From Pseudomicrostroma phylloplanum (taxonomy: Eukaryota; Basidiomycota; Exobasidiomycetes; Microstromatales), in assembly GCA_039545275.1 (NCBI GenBank), contig BCHS01000001.1, positions 503,579-567,578 of the forward strand: 64,000 nt of DNA, in the 5' to 3' direction. Shown piece by piece: positions 22,067 through 32,765 of this stretch. A program made the position numbers and the translations under genes. The notes below the pieces were generated by a model. It saw nothing but the letters and a program-made list of their open reading frames with translations, did no database searches and was not told the origin of the DNA. The stretch's first letter is position 1. Each line of letters starts with the position of its first letter.

Positions 22067-22924
22067 GGGGGGATCACGAAGAGCAAGAGCGAACAAGGAA
22101 GCAGGGCTCCAATTCCGTTTCTGCGCACTCATCGACGTCGACTACGACGAGGACCGCCTCAACGAGTGGGGCATACTGACGACGACGAGGAAAACGCTGA
22201 TCCGAGGCGGAAGTATTTGCCGGACCCAGACATACACGGATACGAGCTCCCCGGTGCAGGGGAGGGCAGCGAACTCTGAAGAAAGATGGACAGCTCACAG
22301 ACGAGTGAGGGCAGCAGGCGCTGGCCGCTCTTGAATGGCCCACGATGCGACACATCATACTCTTATACCTATGTCTTTCAACTCTGCTTCACAGTGTTCG
22401 CGACGCTGTACACTGGGAGTAGAGTGATCTGTGTCTTTGTGTGCAACCATGGCTGCACTGCGGGCAGTGCACACTGTGGAGAAGGGTGAGTGATCTCACT
22501 GCACAGGGAGTCAGAATGCTTCTCAAAGAAAAAGTTCGGATGTCTACGACATTTGCGTGGCTCGCTTCTGGCTACACGGTTGACAAGTTTGGTCTTGAGT
22601 ACATGACTGACAGGGGAAACAGGTGGCTCACGGGATGTTGGCGCGCAAAAGGGAGAGTGGATATAGGGAAAGGGGGGACTAAGGAATACTCTCTTTGATC
22701 GTGGCTCAGCGGCGCCGTCAACGTCGCTTTCTACAGTACACTCAGTGAGCTTGCAGCTTCTGTTGGGCGTATGCTAGAGGTTCTGCTGCTCTGTGCACCT
22801 TGTGTGGTCTTACGTTTCGTTCTTGTCTCCTTGCGTCTTGCTGTACACTTCTTCTCCTCTTGCCAGCAGAATGGTCTTCCGCCTTGACTTGTCGGCTACG
22901 GTCAGCCAGCTCTTTCAGGCTAGT
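22051..22924. other. convergent intergenic region, F-box copies 1 and 2
   Basis: Gap of 874 bases between the 3' ends of copy 1 and copy 2. Bases about 22640-22840 resemble bases 25995-26160, the 3' flank of copy 3, with shared blocks around CTACAGTACACTCAGTGAGCT and TGCACCTTGTGT. This shows that the duplicated unit included downstream sequence. No other gene is recognised here. Confidence 0.5.
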
Positions 22925-25408
22925 TCAAATCTCTCCACACATACAATATCTTCCGTGTGGACCCCCGACACCGTCCCAAAAGGCCCCTGTATCGTACGAA
23001 TCGTCAGATTCGAAGCCGTCGTACTCTTCGAAGTAGTCGTCAGACATCTCGTAGGGATCCATCAACATGTGTCCGGAGCTTTGAAGACGCGATAGCGTCT
23101 GGCCGCTAGGATAGCACAATACTGTTCCCCTCGATCTTTCATTGGTAAGAGCTCGGGCACTTACGGCTCGCAATTTTCTTGAGAGCCGACCAAAGTCAAA
23201 GACCAAGATCTTTTCGAGTGATTGTACTGGTTCATCATCGTCGGAGGGGTCTGCAAGCTCTGCCTCCCATGATGTGTCGTCGTCCTGAGTGGTGGCACTT
23301 TGCGCATCGGTCCCCTCCGCGAGGTTGCGATTCGACTCCTCTGTACATTGCCGGATCAGAATGCCATTGAAACTGCCCACCGTTGTCAGACAAGTGGCGT
23401 CCATGTGTAGGGTTGAGAACCTCCCGAATCTCAAGTCTGAGAGCCGTTGAACATAGGCAGCAGAACGACCAAGCTCACTGACCCCGGCCTGGGCAGCTCT
23501 GACTGCCGTAGCGATGTCAATGATCACCAGTGCGGTCTGCGCGCAAGACTCAATCGAGAGCAACAGTCAGAAACATTTTTCTCGACGCTGCTGTGTAGCT
23601 ATTGTTCCACTCACTCCTACCACGAAGGCGGCTCTGCCATCATACACTGCGAGTTGACCTGCGAGTTCTTGGCGAGGACCCACATGGATTGACACGGCTG
23701 TCAGGCTGGAGCCCACATCGAAAGCGTCTTGTCGACCTGTTGCCACTGCTGCTCTACATTTGGCCTTATAGTCGAGTAGTATATAGAGGTGCCGTCTCCC
23801 GAGCACGAGCAGCGAAGCAGAGTATTCGTCATAGCGTACTGTATACAGGCCGTTGGTATACGCGAAGTCCAGCTGGTCCGCAACCGGAACACCTCTCGTT
23901 GGCCAGATGCACCAACTAGAGCCATTGCAGTCTCCCTGGGGTCTGACTCTGCCGGGCGATTCGAAGTTCAATGTGGCGCTGATAGACGAAAGAGTCGCTG
24001 CATTGCATGTCCAGAGGCAGCTGCCGTTGTTGCGAGCGTAGATCTGGAGGAAGCCCATGGTCGAATTGTCAGACCGCGCGTGGTGGCTGTAAGTGACGAA
24101 AAGGTAATGTTCGTCGAACTCCACACATGGACTAACGGTATGGAACAAGACTCGTGCAAAGCTCAGCTACAATGCCAATGTACTGTAAATCTCTACTGGT
24201 ACACCTGTCTACTGATGATGACTCACAACAGCAGTTCTGGGACGGAGGAGAGAGGCAAGCCCTTAAGGATGATGTCCTGAGCCAGGATCTTCTTTGAGAC
24301 GTCATAGACTAGACAGTGGTAGTCGTCCGTTGCAACAACAAGCATCGGCAAGTGGAAGCAGCAAGCTCTAATTCTGTGAGGGATTTGCAGAGTTCCAAAT
24401 TTTCGCACGAATCCTCTTCGCGGCTCTTTGATCGATTTGATGAGACGTTCGAAGCGACAGATCTGTTGTGAGGGGAGAGTGCCTTACGTCAACCTTCTGG
24501 GAGTAGCCAGTCCGGAGTGGAACTCACGCTCAGCTCTTTGTGTCCTGTAGCATACACGACCCAGCCATCGCTGAGCCATAGCTGAGACACTGCCGAATGA
24601 CCTGCTGCCGAACGACGGTAGAACGAAAGCAGTATGCCTGTGCAAGCATCTATTACAGCTAGGCCAGACTCGTACTCGAGAGACGTGACAAAGCAATCCT
24701 CTGCTCGACTGCCGGGGAACAAGGGAAGGGGAGTAGGGTCAAGCATAGTCATGCGTCACATGTGCCACTCCAATGACTCACTCGTACCAGGCTTTTCCCG
24801 GAACAAAGGTGCCGCGACGAAGGGCCGTACTGTACATTTTCAGGAGTGAGGGCCTATCAGTGGCTCTGGATGGCGATGACGATGTCGATACGTTGGAGCT
24901 GGGATCCTCGGCCGCTGCGTGGAAAGTGGCCTCGACCTCGGTGGTCGTCGTGGCAGAAATGGAAGAAGAGAATTCCGTAGAGAGTCGCGCAGTAGGCCAA
25001 GCGTTCTGCAATTGCCAAGTGGTCCTGAAGAAAACGTCGTAGTTTGCCAAGTCCCTGACTCGAAGCCCCTTGAGCTCTCCTTGAGAATGGACATGTGACC
25101 AACCAAGAGGTGAACCTCGCAGGCGACGCTTGGGTTTGCGGAGGCTGGTGAGGGTCTGTCCTGGCAGGAGGAAGCCAACCTGACGGCAAAGGGCTCTCAT
25201 GAATAGCTTTGACTTCCCCAGGGCCTCCCAGTCTGATTCAGGTGGATGAGTCAGGACACATGCGCTCGCCACGGCTCCCAGCTTAGCGAGGCTTCTCTCA
25301 CGTACCTTTGCACACAGCTCGACATTTGATAGCGGATAGCGGGTCCAGGTGCAGGAATATGGCCACCAACAGCTCCGAAGGGAGACCCTGTATGGTCATG
25401 TTCGTCAT
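22925..25408 (-). CDS. F-box protein, copy 2 of the local paralog family
   Basis: Six exons, in reading order 25306-25408, 24782-25232, 24528-24708, 24227-24462, 23615-24131, 22925-23536 (699 residues). Exon 1 is the F-box (GLPSELLVAIFLHLDPLSAI, then CRAVCK). Joined exons give DWEALGKSKLFMRALCRQVG, PGQTLTSLR, WYDRAEDCF, GLAVIDACTGILLSFYRR, ICRFERLIKS, ATDDYHCLVYDV, CVEFDEHYLF, FLQIYARNNGSCLWT and the C-terminal DFGRLSRK with VLCYPSGQTLSRL. Every junction matches copy 3 in position and phase, which supports the model. A GTAAGT inside the last exon is not treated as an intron because the paralogs read straight through. The first ATG is taken. A second lies three codons on. The substrate of this putative SCF adaptor is unknown. 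Confidence 0.75.
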
Positions 25409-26257
25409 GGTCCTTCAGTGGAGATTGGGAGATAGGGACGATTGATGGTAGCAGTAAAGGGAAGCGTGAATGCAATGAATGTGAGAGACGCACGAGGCAC
25501 TTTGCTCCCACGCAAGCTCCGCATATATTGGCTGACGGACGGGCGCGCTTGTGAAGCCCTCATATGCTGACGTAGCTGCACAGAACCATTCTCAGGCTAG
25601 TCGATATGAGAATCGTGGTCTCACAGTACATCACTGTAGGCTATCTAGTCCAGTCCAACCGAAGACACCTGAAGCTAGAGCACTAGAGCAAGGTGACAAT
25701 TGGACAGCACGGACGACTCGCCTCAGCATGTAAGAGTAACGCAAACAGGCTCGCCAAGCCGACGTTGTCGCCCCGAAGATGCAGGTGCAGCGGCACGGAA
25801 AGCGCGACACGAAAGCGCCGCGTGGCGCGTCACTGTAAAGTGCCGCACCCTGCACATACTTCACGGTACCCTGCTGTTACCGGGACCGCCTCGTACAGGA
25901 AGTCAAGGCTGTTGACACACAATCAGACAAGTTGCCTGTCTATCAAGATTCGAGAAGCTCGGATCTGATTACACATGTGACAGAGTGTGGATCGGGGCTG
26001 GCGCGAAAGAGTGGGTGTACGAGCTAAAGAAGCCTTTCTTCGATCCTGGCTCGGTCGCCTTGCTAGTGTCGGCTTCTATAGTACAGTCGTTGAGCTGGTA
26101 GCGTGTGCTGGCCGTCTGGTAGCGGTCACGTCATTCTGCACGTCTTGTGTTGTACTCGGTGTGGCTGTTCATTCCTTGAGGCTCGCTGGGCAATTCTGGT
26201 CTTGGTACTCTTCCGATCTTGGCAGGGCAGGTATGCCGCTGTGGCGTCTGTTGTAGA
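25409..26257. other. intergenic region between tandem F-box copies 2 and 3
   Basis: Gap of 849 bases holding the copy 2 promoter and the copy 3 3' flank. Bases 25781-25810 (around GCACGGAAAGCGCG) match 29131-29160 upstream of copy 3, at a similar distance from the start codon. The GTCGATATGAGA element near 25601 recurs near 28961. These shared blocks mark the duplicated promoter. The right part (25995-26160) is the counterpart of the 22640-22840 flank. No other gene seen. Confidence 0.5.
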
Positions 26258-28747
26258 TCACCCTGCTGGGAGCCAGTAAGGCACACATTTGCAGGCGACG
26301 CCTGATGGCACCCACATTTCCTCATCGTTTTCCTCCCAGTTTTCTCTGAGCTCCTCACTGTCGCGAGGGGGCCCTTCCTCGATGCAGCCGTGGTCCAGTT
26401 CTGGGTGCATTATCATGTGGCCTGACCTTTGTAAAGTGGCTAAAGTCTCACCACTAGGGTAGCACAAGGTCGTTCCTTTGCCTCGTTGACTGGCGCTACT
26501 GTGTGAGCCGGCCGCGTGCATCTCTCTCGCGAGCTGGCCAAAGTCGAATACCACGACCTTCTCGAGCGGATACATGTCCCCGTCGATACGATGTGCCAGC
26601 TCTCTCTGCCACAATGGGGTCAGGAGGTTGTTGGTGCTGGCCTCCTCTACGATGCCCTGATTCTGAACTCGTGTGCTGGGACGTAATCGATGGAGGAATC
26701 CGTTGAATCTGGCCACCGTCGTCAAAGAAGAGGCATCCATTTGCACGCTTGAGGCTTTAAGGAACATCCAGTGTGGCATTCGCTGGACGTAGAAGGCAGA
26801 GGTGTCGCGCTGGCTGACGCTATCACGGGTCGACCGGACTACTGCGTCAATATCCATGATCACCAGGTTCCACTGCGAGAAAAAGTAGGATCACTGCAAT
26901 GATCAGAGTTATTCTCGATGTGCTGCTGAGTAGCTTATGGTCCACTCACACCTACCGTGAAGGCGGCTCTGCCGTTTGACGCTGCAAGCCGACCTTCGTT
27001 TGATTCGCCGCCAGACAAGCGGACGCGTACGATCGTCAGACCTGCGGAGAAATCGGAAAGAGCATGGTGTCCAAGTCCTGCTGCTCTACCCCTCATCTTG
27101 CTGCCATAGCCACTTATGACGAAAATTTGCCATGCTCCAAGCACAAGCAGCGAATCTGTGGCTTTATCTTGACACACATCCAACAGGGCTGTGCTCCATG
27201 ACCCCTCAGACAGCGGGAGATCTTGGTGCGACAAGACCGGCCAATTGCCGCTCGGGTCGCGGTCCCGAAAATTCTTTCTGCCGTGTGATAGGGGAATGAA
27301 GGCGGAGCTGATAGCGAACAGATCATCAGCAGAAAGAGTCCAGAGGCAGCTGTTATCCTCTCGAGCATAGATGCGGAGTACACCAGAGACTCTGTGTTTA
27401 CCCTGCTCTGACACTGAATGGTGCCGATAAGTCAGGTACACATAGTCTTCGTCAAAATCCACAGAAGTGCTGTTGCAGAATCGTCTGTGGTTTATGCTAA
27501 TCAGCCAGGATTTTGGCCAAGTGACGTTCGATTTCGCCCGCTTCCGCCATATGACTCACAAATCTGAGTACCCAGAGCGAGGTAAGTCCCTCAACAGGAA
27601 ATCTTGCGTAAGGAGCTTCCTCGTGACATCGTATACCAAGCAGTGGTAGTCCTCGGTTGCAATGACGAGAGTAGGAAAACGCCAGCGATAGACTTGAATC
27701 TTGTGTGGTATCTTTAGGAAGGCCCACCTGCGCAAAGCTCCTCGTCGCGGCTCTTGGATGCCTTGGATCGTGCGCTCGAAGCGCCAGATCTGATGCGAAA
27801 CCAGTGGGTTGCGAATGAGCCATCGAACGACAAGCAAAGAAGGTCGCACTCACGCAGATCTCGTTATCCCCGCTGACATCGACTAACCACCCCTCGCTCA
27901 TATTGAGCTGACCCTTGACAGAGCCTTGTGCTGTGGGAAGTCGATTGAGTGACAGAAGTCTTCCTGTGCCAGCATCAAGGACAGCTACGCCCCTCTCGTC
28001 ATACAGAGAAACAACGAGGCAGTCGTCCGCCCGACTGTCGAGAGGCAAGGTGAGCCAGAGGTGAAGCCGAGCAATCGCAGTCTTGCATGAGCCGCACACT
28101 TACTCGTACACCGCTTGCTCAGGCCAGACTGTGTGGCGACGAGGATTGAGACTGTACATCTTCAGCAGCGATGGTCTATCCGTAGCTGTCAATGACAACT
28201 GTTTTGCAACGGTGGCGGCGTCGGAAGGGGAGATACACCGGTCTCGCAGGTATCCTCATCTTCGGCGGCTGTTGCAGTGGGTACCGTAGCACGCACACTT
28301 GTGGGAAATCTTTGGGTAGGCCAGGCATTGTCCAGTTGTATGCGAATTCTGAAAAACTCATCGTACGTCACAAGGTCCTCATTTCGAAGCCCCGTGAGCT
28401 CCCCTTCACCATGGATGTCCGACCATGCGATGTGCGAGTCGTGAAACCATGGGTTGGGGTTGCGGAGGTCGGTGAGGGTTTGTCCTGGCCTGAGAAAGCC
28501 AAGCCGCTGGCAGAAAGCCCGTAGGAGCATCTTGGACTTCCCTAGGTCCTTCCATACTGGGGGTAAGGGACGAGTACCGAGCCAAGGGAATACTGCGCTC
28601 AGCCGGCGATGCTCAGACCAAGACAATTCGCCTCACGGTACCGCACCACGTACCTCTGCACACGGCTCGACATCTGATAGCCGAGAGAGGGTCCAGATGC
28701 AAGAAGATGACTCCCAGCAGCTCCGGAGGGAGATCCTGTACGAGCAT
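26258..28747 (-). CDS. F-box protein, copy 3 of the local paralog family
   Basis: Exons in reading order: 28654-28747, 28239-28556, 28104-28185, 27854-28034, 27560-27789, 26950-27469, 26258-26872 (679 residues). F-box: MLVQDLPPELLGVIFLHLDP, then IRCRAVCR. Shared family motifs are VWKDLGKSKM, PGQTLTDLR, VYDRADDCL, GVAVLDAGTGRLLS, IWRFERTIQG, ATEDYHCLVYDV, VDFDEDYVYLTYRHH, LRIYAREDNSCLWT and TLCYPSGETLATL. One junction is uncertain. The frame breaks near 28190, and I bridge it with a 53-base GT-AG intron (28186-28238) that restores TATDRPSLLKMY, which copy 2 encodes without an intron. If that intron is not spliced, this copy is a frameshifted pseudogene. Copy 3 is closer to copy 2 than either is to copy 1. 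Confidence 0.65.
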
Positions 28748-29252
28748 GGTCGTCAATTGGCAGTGGGAGATGGAAAAGCAGAGTGAGGAGCACTCAGGTA
28801 CATCGAACGTGGAATTGAATGAAGGCGCAGAAGCGCCCGACGCCTTTTGCTCTCACGAAGACCCTGCCGGGATGATGTGCCGAACAGGCACCCTCCTTGC
28901 CAGGCCTTTGTATGCTCGCCTAGCAGCACAAGATAGCTGCCAGCGACGCCGAGACGAGTCGATATGAGAGTCATGGTCTCAAAGTAGATCAGTGCACGCT
29001 GGCTCACTCAGTCCCATCGAAGGCCCTCGAGGCTCAAGGGTAAGGGCGCGGGTGACCAGTTGCATACCCACAGGCGGCGCGGCCCAGCAGGTCAGGCGCA
29101 GCGGATGCACATTGTGGGACGTTAGTGCCTCGAAGGTGCAGAGGCACGGAAAGCGCGGCGCGTCGTTGAGTCGTCACGCACCTTGCATCTAATGGTGCGC
29201 TACCTTTCCTCTCTACCCGTCCTTGCCACCACTCCAATCTCACACCGGCACA
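28748..29252. promoter_or_regulatory. divergent region between F-box copy 3 and the truncated copy
   Basis: Gap of 505 bases that would serve both copy 3 (minus) and the short F-box frame (plus). It contains the GCACGGAAAGCGCG element (29131-29160) and the GTCGATATGAGA element near 28961, both also present upstream of copy 2. Confidence 0.4.
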
Positions 29253-29414
29253 ATGCTGAGTCATCTTCCTCCCGAGCTCTTCGCGGCAGTCGTAGACTAT
29301 CTCGATCTCCGCTATGTTCACGAAGTATGTCAGGCGCCACCTTGTATGTACAGAAATACTCTGACTGCAGAGAAACTCAACGAAAGAAATTATGACAACA
29401 AGCGGCCGACGTAG
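29253..29414 (+). pseudogene. truncated F-box remnant, copy 4
   Basis: Frame of 53 residues that starts MLSHLPPELFAAVVDYLDLR, a clear F-box N-terminal half like exon 1 of the other copies, then runs into unrelated residues and stops at TAG. The family body (PGQTL, CLVYDV and so on) is absent downstream, where the next gene begins at 29642. A possible donor GTATGT follows HE at the place where exon 1 should end, but no matching second exon is seen. Best read as a decayed or partially duplicated copy. A short expressed F-box peptide cannot be excluded. Confidence 0.55.
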
Positions 29415-29641
29415 AGTGAGATTGCGTACGGCGCTCGTGCTGGCTACGAATGCTACGTTTCGCGATGATGGACATAGTCGACGCGTAGAGTCGAAGGGGA
29501 GGAAAAGTGCAGCCGTCGAGCTTCACGTGGCACCACGCGTCTCCGACACGCTAATTTAGCTGTCAAAGGCGGGCGTATTCTCTACTCCACCTCGCCTCTT
29601 CGGACCATCCTACCTTTTCACTCTCTCCACGATATATCATC

Positions 29642-30124
29642 ATGAGCAATCAGGGCAGTGGTACCTCGGGACCAGCGAGCTCTTCGCACCAGGCCTCCGG
29701 GCAGGACCTCCTCTCGGGCATCCAAGACCTGGTCACTGCTCCCTCCCAGAGCAGCACCGGCTCCGCACCGAGCGAAATCACCACACCGCTAACCCCTCCC
29801 TCAGCCTCCTCCTCCACGGAGCTCGACAACCAAGGAAGCAATCTCGCCTCTGGCTTTCAAGAGCTAGAATACCACGCCCGCGAGTCCGAGGCGCACGCTC
29901 GGCGCATGGAGTATCATGCAAAGGAGATGGAGGTTCATTCCAAGCAGGCCGAGGTGCATGCCAAGCAGGCAGAGGTGCATGCAAAGGAGATGGAGGCATC
30001 GAGTAAGCTGATGCAAATGCATGCTGAGAGGGCAAATGCGCTTGCACAGCGCTTTGAGGCAGAGGCGAAGCAGGTCGCTGCTGGTGCTGCTGAGGGCGGT
30101 GGAGGAGCTGCTACTGGGGTGTGA
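29642..30124 (+). CDS. small protein with a histidine-heptad coiled coil
   Basis: Intronless, 160 residues, not recognised as any known family. The N-terminal 65 residues are Ser/Gly/Thr/Pro-rich and probably disordered. Residues 72-145 are one continuous heptad repeat in which His occupies the same position at residues 78, 85, 92, 99, 106, 113 and 127 (Ser at 120), with Glu, Ala, Lys and Met at the others (units such as VHAKQAE). This predicts a long amphipathic helix or coiled coil with a stripe of histidines that could bind metal or sense pH. The tail is Gly/Ala-rich. There is no signal peptide or membrane segment. The ATG at 29642 is preceded by a CT-rich leader and a TCATC context. The 21-base DNA repeat underlying the coil suggests growth by internal duplication. 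Confidence 0.65.
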   Translation: MSNQGSGTSGPASSSHQASGQDLLSGIQDLVTAPSQSSTGSAPSEITTPLTPPSASSSTELDNQGSNLASGFQELEYHARESEAHARRMEYHAKEMEVHSKQAEVHAKQAEVHAKEMEASSKLMQMHAERANALAQRFEAEAKQVAAGAAEGGGGAATGV

Positions 30125-30246
30125 GGGAAGATGGGGCAGTGAGAGGTTGAGGTGAGTCACGTACAGCCGGTAGCGGCAGATCGGAGACAACAGTCAAGGT
30201 GAAGACAAGCAGGGACTAATATCTACGGCGCGACCCTTCCAATGTA

Positions 30247-32391
30247 CTATGCTACAACAGCCCGCGACTCCGCAGACGAGCCCAACGCCGGAACGATCAA
30301 CCCAACCACCAGCGCAATGACTGCCACGAGTAAAGCGCCCAGCGCCCAGCTCAACGCACTCTTTGAAGTCCATCCGGCGGCTCCACTCCGATACCCCTGC
30401 TTCCTCCTCGCTGTCTCTCCTTTCCTCGCCTTGGCTCCTGCTCCCCCGCCTGCCCCGCTGTTACCCTTGTCACGCTTCTCCGGATCGGGCCCAATGACGA
30501 ATGTGAATCGGATCCAATTGCCCAGAAAGCCAAGCTTCATCGAGAAAAGAGACCCGTCCGGTGGAGTGTGTAAGAAGTGCATAGAAGAGTCTTGCTGGCT
30601 ATACCGGATCAGAGATTCGTTGCGAACGTCGGAGAGGTCCTTATGCGAGCCTATCCTGCCGTCGAGCTGAGCACCTTGTTGGGGCCGAGGGTCGAGCTGT
30701 GTCTTATCGGCGGACCCGGGTATGTAGCCGGGGGCGGGGCTGACCGCCGTGGGAGAAGAGGACGTAGGCGAAGCAGGGCGGAGCACGGCAGAGGACAGTT
30801 GCACCTGTTTCGTATTCGCCTCTGAAGGATCTGCCTGGCCGATCTTGTTTGACACGGTCCCTTCTCGAGGGCTTCCAATGTGGCTGTGCAAACTCTCTGA
30901 GATAGTCCAGAGATGCTCGACTAGCTGCAGCTGCACCAGGAGCTCTTCTGGCAGGTTCTTCGGCAGGAAGGGCTGGAGATGGGGAGCGACGCCCGACGTC
31001 TGAGGAGCGGCGGAAGAGGAGCCACTACTACTGCTGCTATCGCTCCCTCTGATGCCCTCCTCGAGGCTAGAGAGAACAGGCAGCAGTTGCGAGAGCGTGG
31101 CTTCTCTCCACTCCTTCGCCTCCGAAGGCACGGCGCCGAGCAGTCTTCGCGAGGTGACCGTCTTCGCAAGTGCAGTTGCCTGCTCCTGCCCATGCCGTTG
31201 CGTATCTCCCTGATCGTCTTCAGGCCAGTCCTCCTTCCACACCTCGACGGCCTCAAGCAGATCCACAGTCCATCGTCTGAGTCGAGTCCGCACCCTTTCC
31301 TGTTTCCCTTCCCTCGATCCAGCACGATCAGTATGCTCGTGCAGCAGCTCTTGGCGCTGTGAGTGCGAGAGAAAGGTAGCCACGGTCGGGTTGGAGCGCG
31401 GCAGGAGCGTGAGAGAAGAGATGCTCGTCGTGAGAAGAGAAGAGGTGGACAGGCCTGAAGAGGGCTGCAGAGGGGTGGGGGAGGGGATCCAGCTGAGGAG
31501 TAGCAGAGCGTTGTCGAGACCAGCCAAGTTGTGTCAGTGTCCTGCTCCTCGTACGATTTGAGTAGCAGCAGCTAATCACACGACTCACTTGTGCGACATC
31601 CTCCCCTCCTCTTCGCCTTCATCAAGACTCCACGCCTCCCTACTTCCCCAAGCCAGAAAAGCTCCAAAGTAGCGCAGCGCTTCTTCGGCTCCTCCTGATC
31701 CTGGTCCTGCTCCTCTATCGGCACCACCACACAGCTCCTTGACTGCCCTCCTCGCAGTGCGCAACGACACCCATATCCCCCTCTTCCATTCCTCCCCCGC
31801 CCCACGCGCAGCACCAGAGCGGGGCAAGTCGAGCTCAAAGTCTCCTCTGAAGCGGCTGAGATTCAGTCGGAGCAGCCCGTGCAGTGGAGAGAAGCCGAGC
31901 GAGAGGAGGAGAGCGTCGAGGTTGATCAGAGGCTGTGAGCCTGCGGAGGAGGAGAGGACGTCCCGCGTGAGGGTCGGGGAGAGGAGCCGGAAGACACGCA
32001 AGCTGCTGGACGAAGAGAAGGAGGCCGATAGCGAGGAGGTGGAAGAGGAGGAAGCTTGCGCAGCGAATCCCTCATCCTGTGTGCCAGATCCAGGAAGCTG
32101 TAGCTCGAAAGCAGCCGTGAGCTCGACCCTAGCATCCATCCCTCCAGTTTCCTCAGCCCCTGCCCCACCTCCTCCTCCTTCCCGTCTCCTTCGCCGCACA
32201 GCAGCAGCAGCAGCAGCAGCAGCTGATGGGAGGGCCAGTACGGACGGCAGCAGCCTGAAGCGCATCTTCATAGGTCGACTCGCCTGCAGGGCTTCCCAAG
32301 TTGGACCAGAGGAGGAAGATAAGGGCACATCCGGCGCGCCGCGGTCGGTCGGGTCGAGAGAGCCGGGGAGGGACATGCTCACACCACCCAT
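30247..32391 (-). CDS. probable tail-anchored membrane protein, function unknown
   Basis: Two exons, 31589-32391 and 30247-31492 (682 residues). The intron 31493-31588 starts GTGAGT, has a CTGAC branch-like site and ends CTCAG, and the phases agree. The first exon has an alanine run encoded by eight CAG/CTG triplets (32199-32222), a Glu/Ser-rich part and a helical region RYFGAFLAWGSREAW. The second exon has charged helices (LRRWTVDLLEAVEVWKEDW, LLVQLQLVEHLWTISESL) and one strongly hydrophobic segment near the C-terminus (LSWALGALLVAVIALVVGL) followed by about 18 residues, which is the layout of a tail-anchored or single-pass membrane protein. The architecture vaguely recalls tail-anchored peroxins, but I see no motif to support that. 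The start ATG could instead be the one five codons later. Confidence 0.55.
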
Positions 32392-32765
32392 GCAGGTCAG
32401 CGAGGCTCGCGCCTTGCTATAGACACTTGTCGTGCAGGGGGGCGGGTTGCGACCACTAGTGCCTGCTATGTAGTCCTTGTTGGTGTACTTGACAGGGGAC
32501 GATAGATTAACATGAGTGAAGTCGAAGGTGCAGAGGTATGGTGAGGCAGGGTATACGGTTCAAGAGGCTCAACGGAAAGGGCGCGTCTGGAGATTGCGGA
32601 GGTGGAGGAGGAGCATCGAGGAGCGTCGGTGAGTAGACTAGGGAAGCATGCTTCACGACAGTAAGCACTCGGTATCGTTATTGATCACATTACAGAGACT
32701 GAGCAATGAACAGGCAACGGTGCGATCGTGGCAGTGACTAGAGCGAGCACAATTTGTCCCCTTAC
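32392..32765. other. intergenic, no feature recognised
   Basis: Gap of 374 bases between the start of the unknown membrane protein and the stop of the enoyl-CoA isomerase. Both neighbours are on the minus strand, so this is the upstream region of the former. It is GA-rich near 32570-32640. No ORF or motif is supportable. Confidence 0.4.

Noticed and set aside
23125..23170. GTAAGT inside the last exon of F-box copy 2 as a further intron
   Set aside because: The only nearby acceptor would give an intron of about 36 bases, and copies 1 and 3 encode the same segment without interruption.
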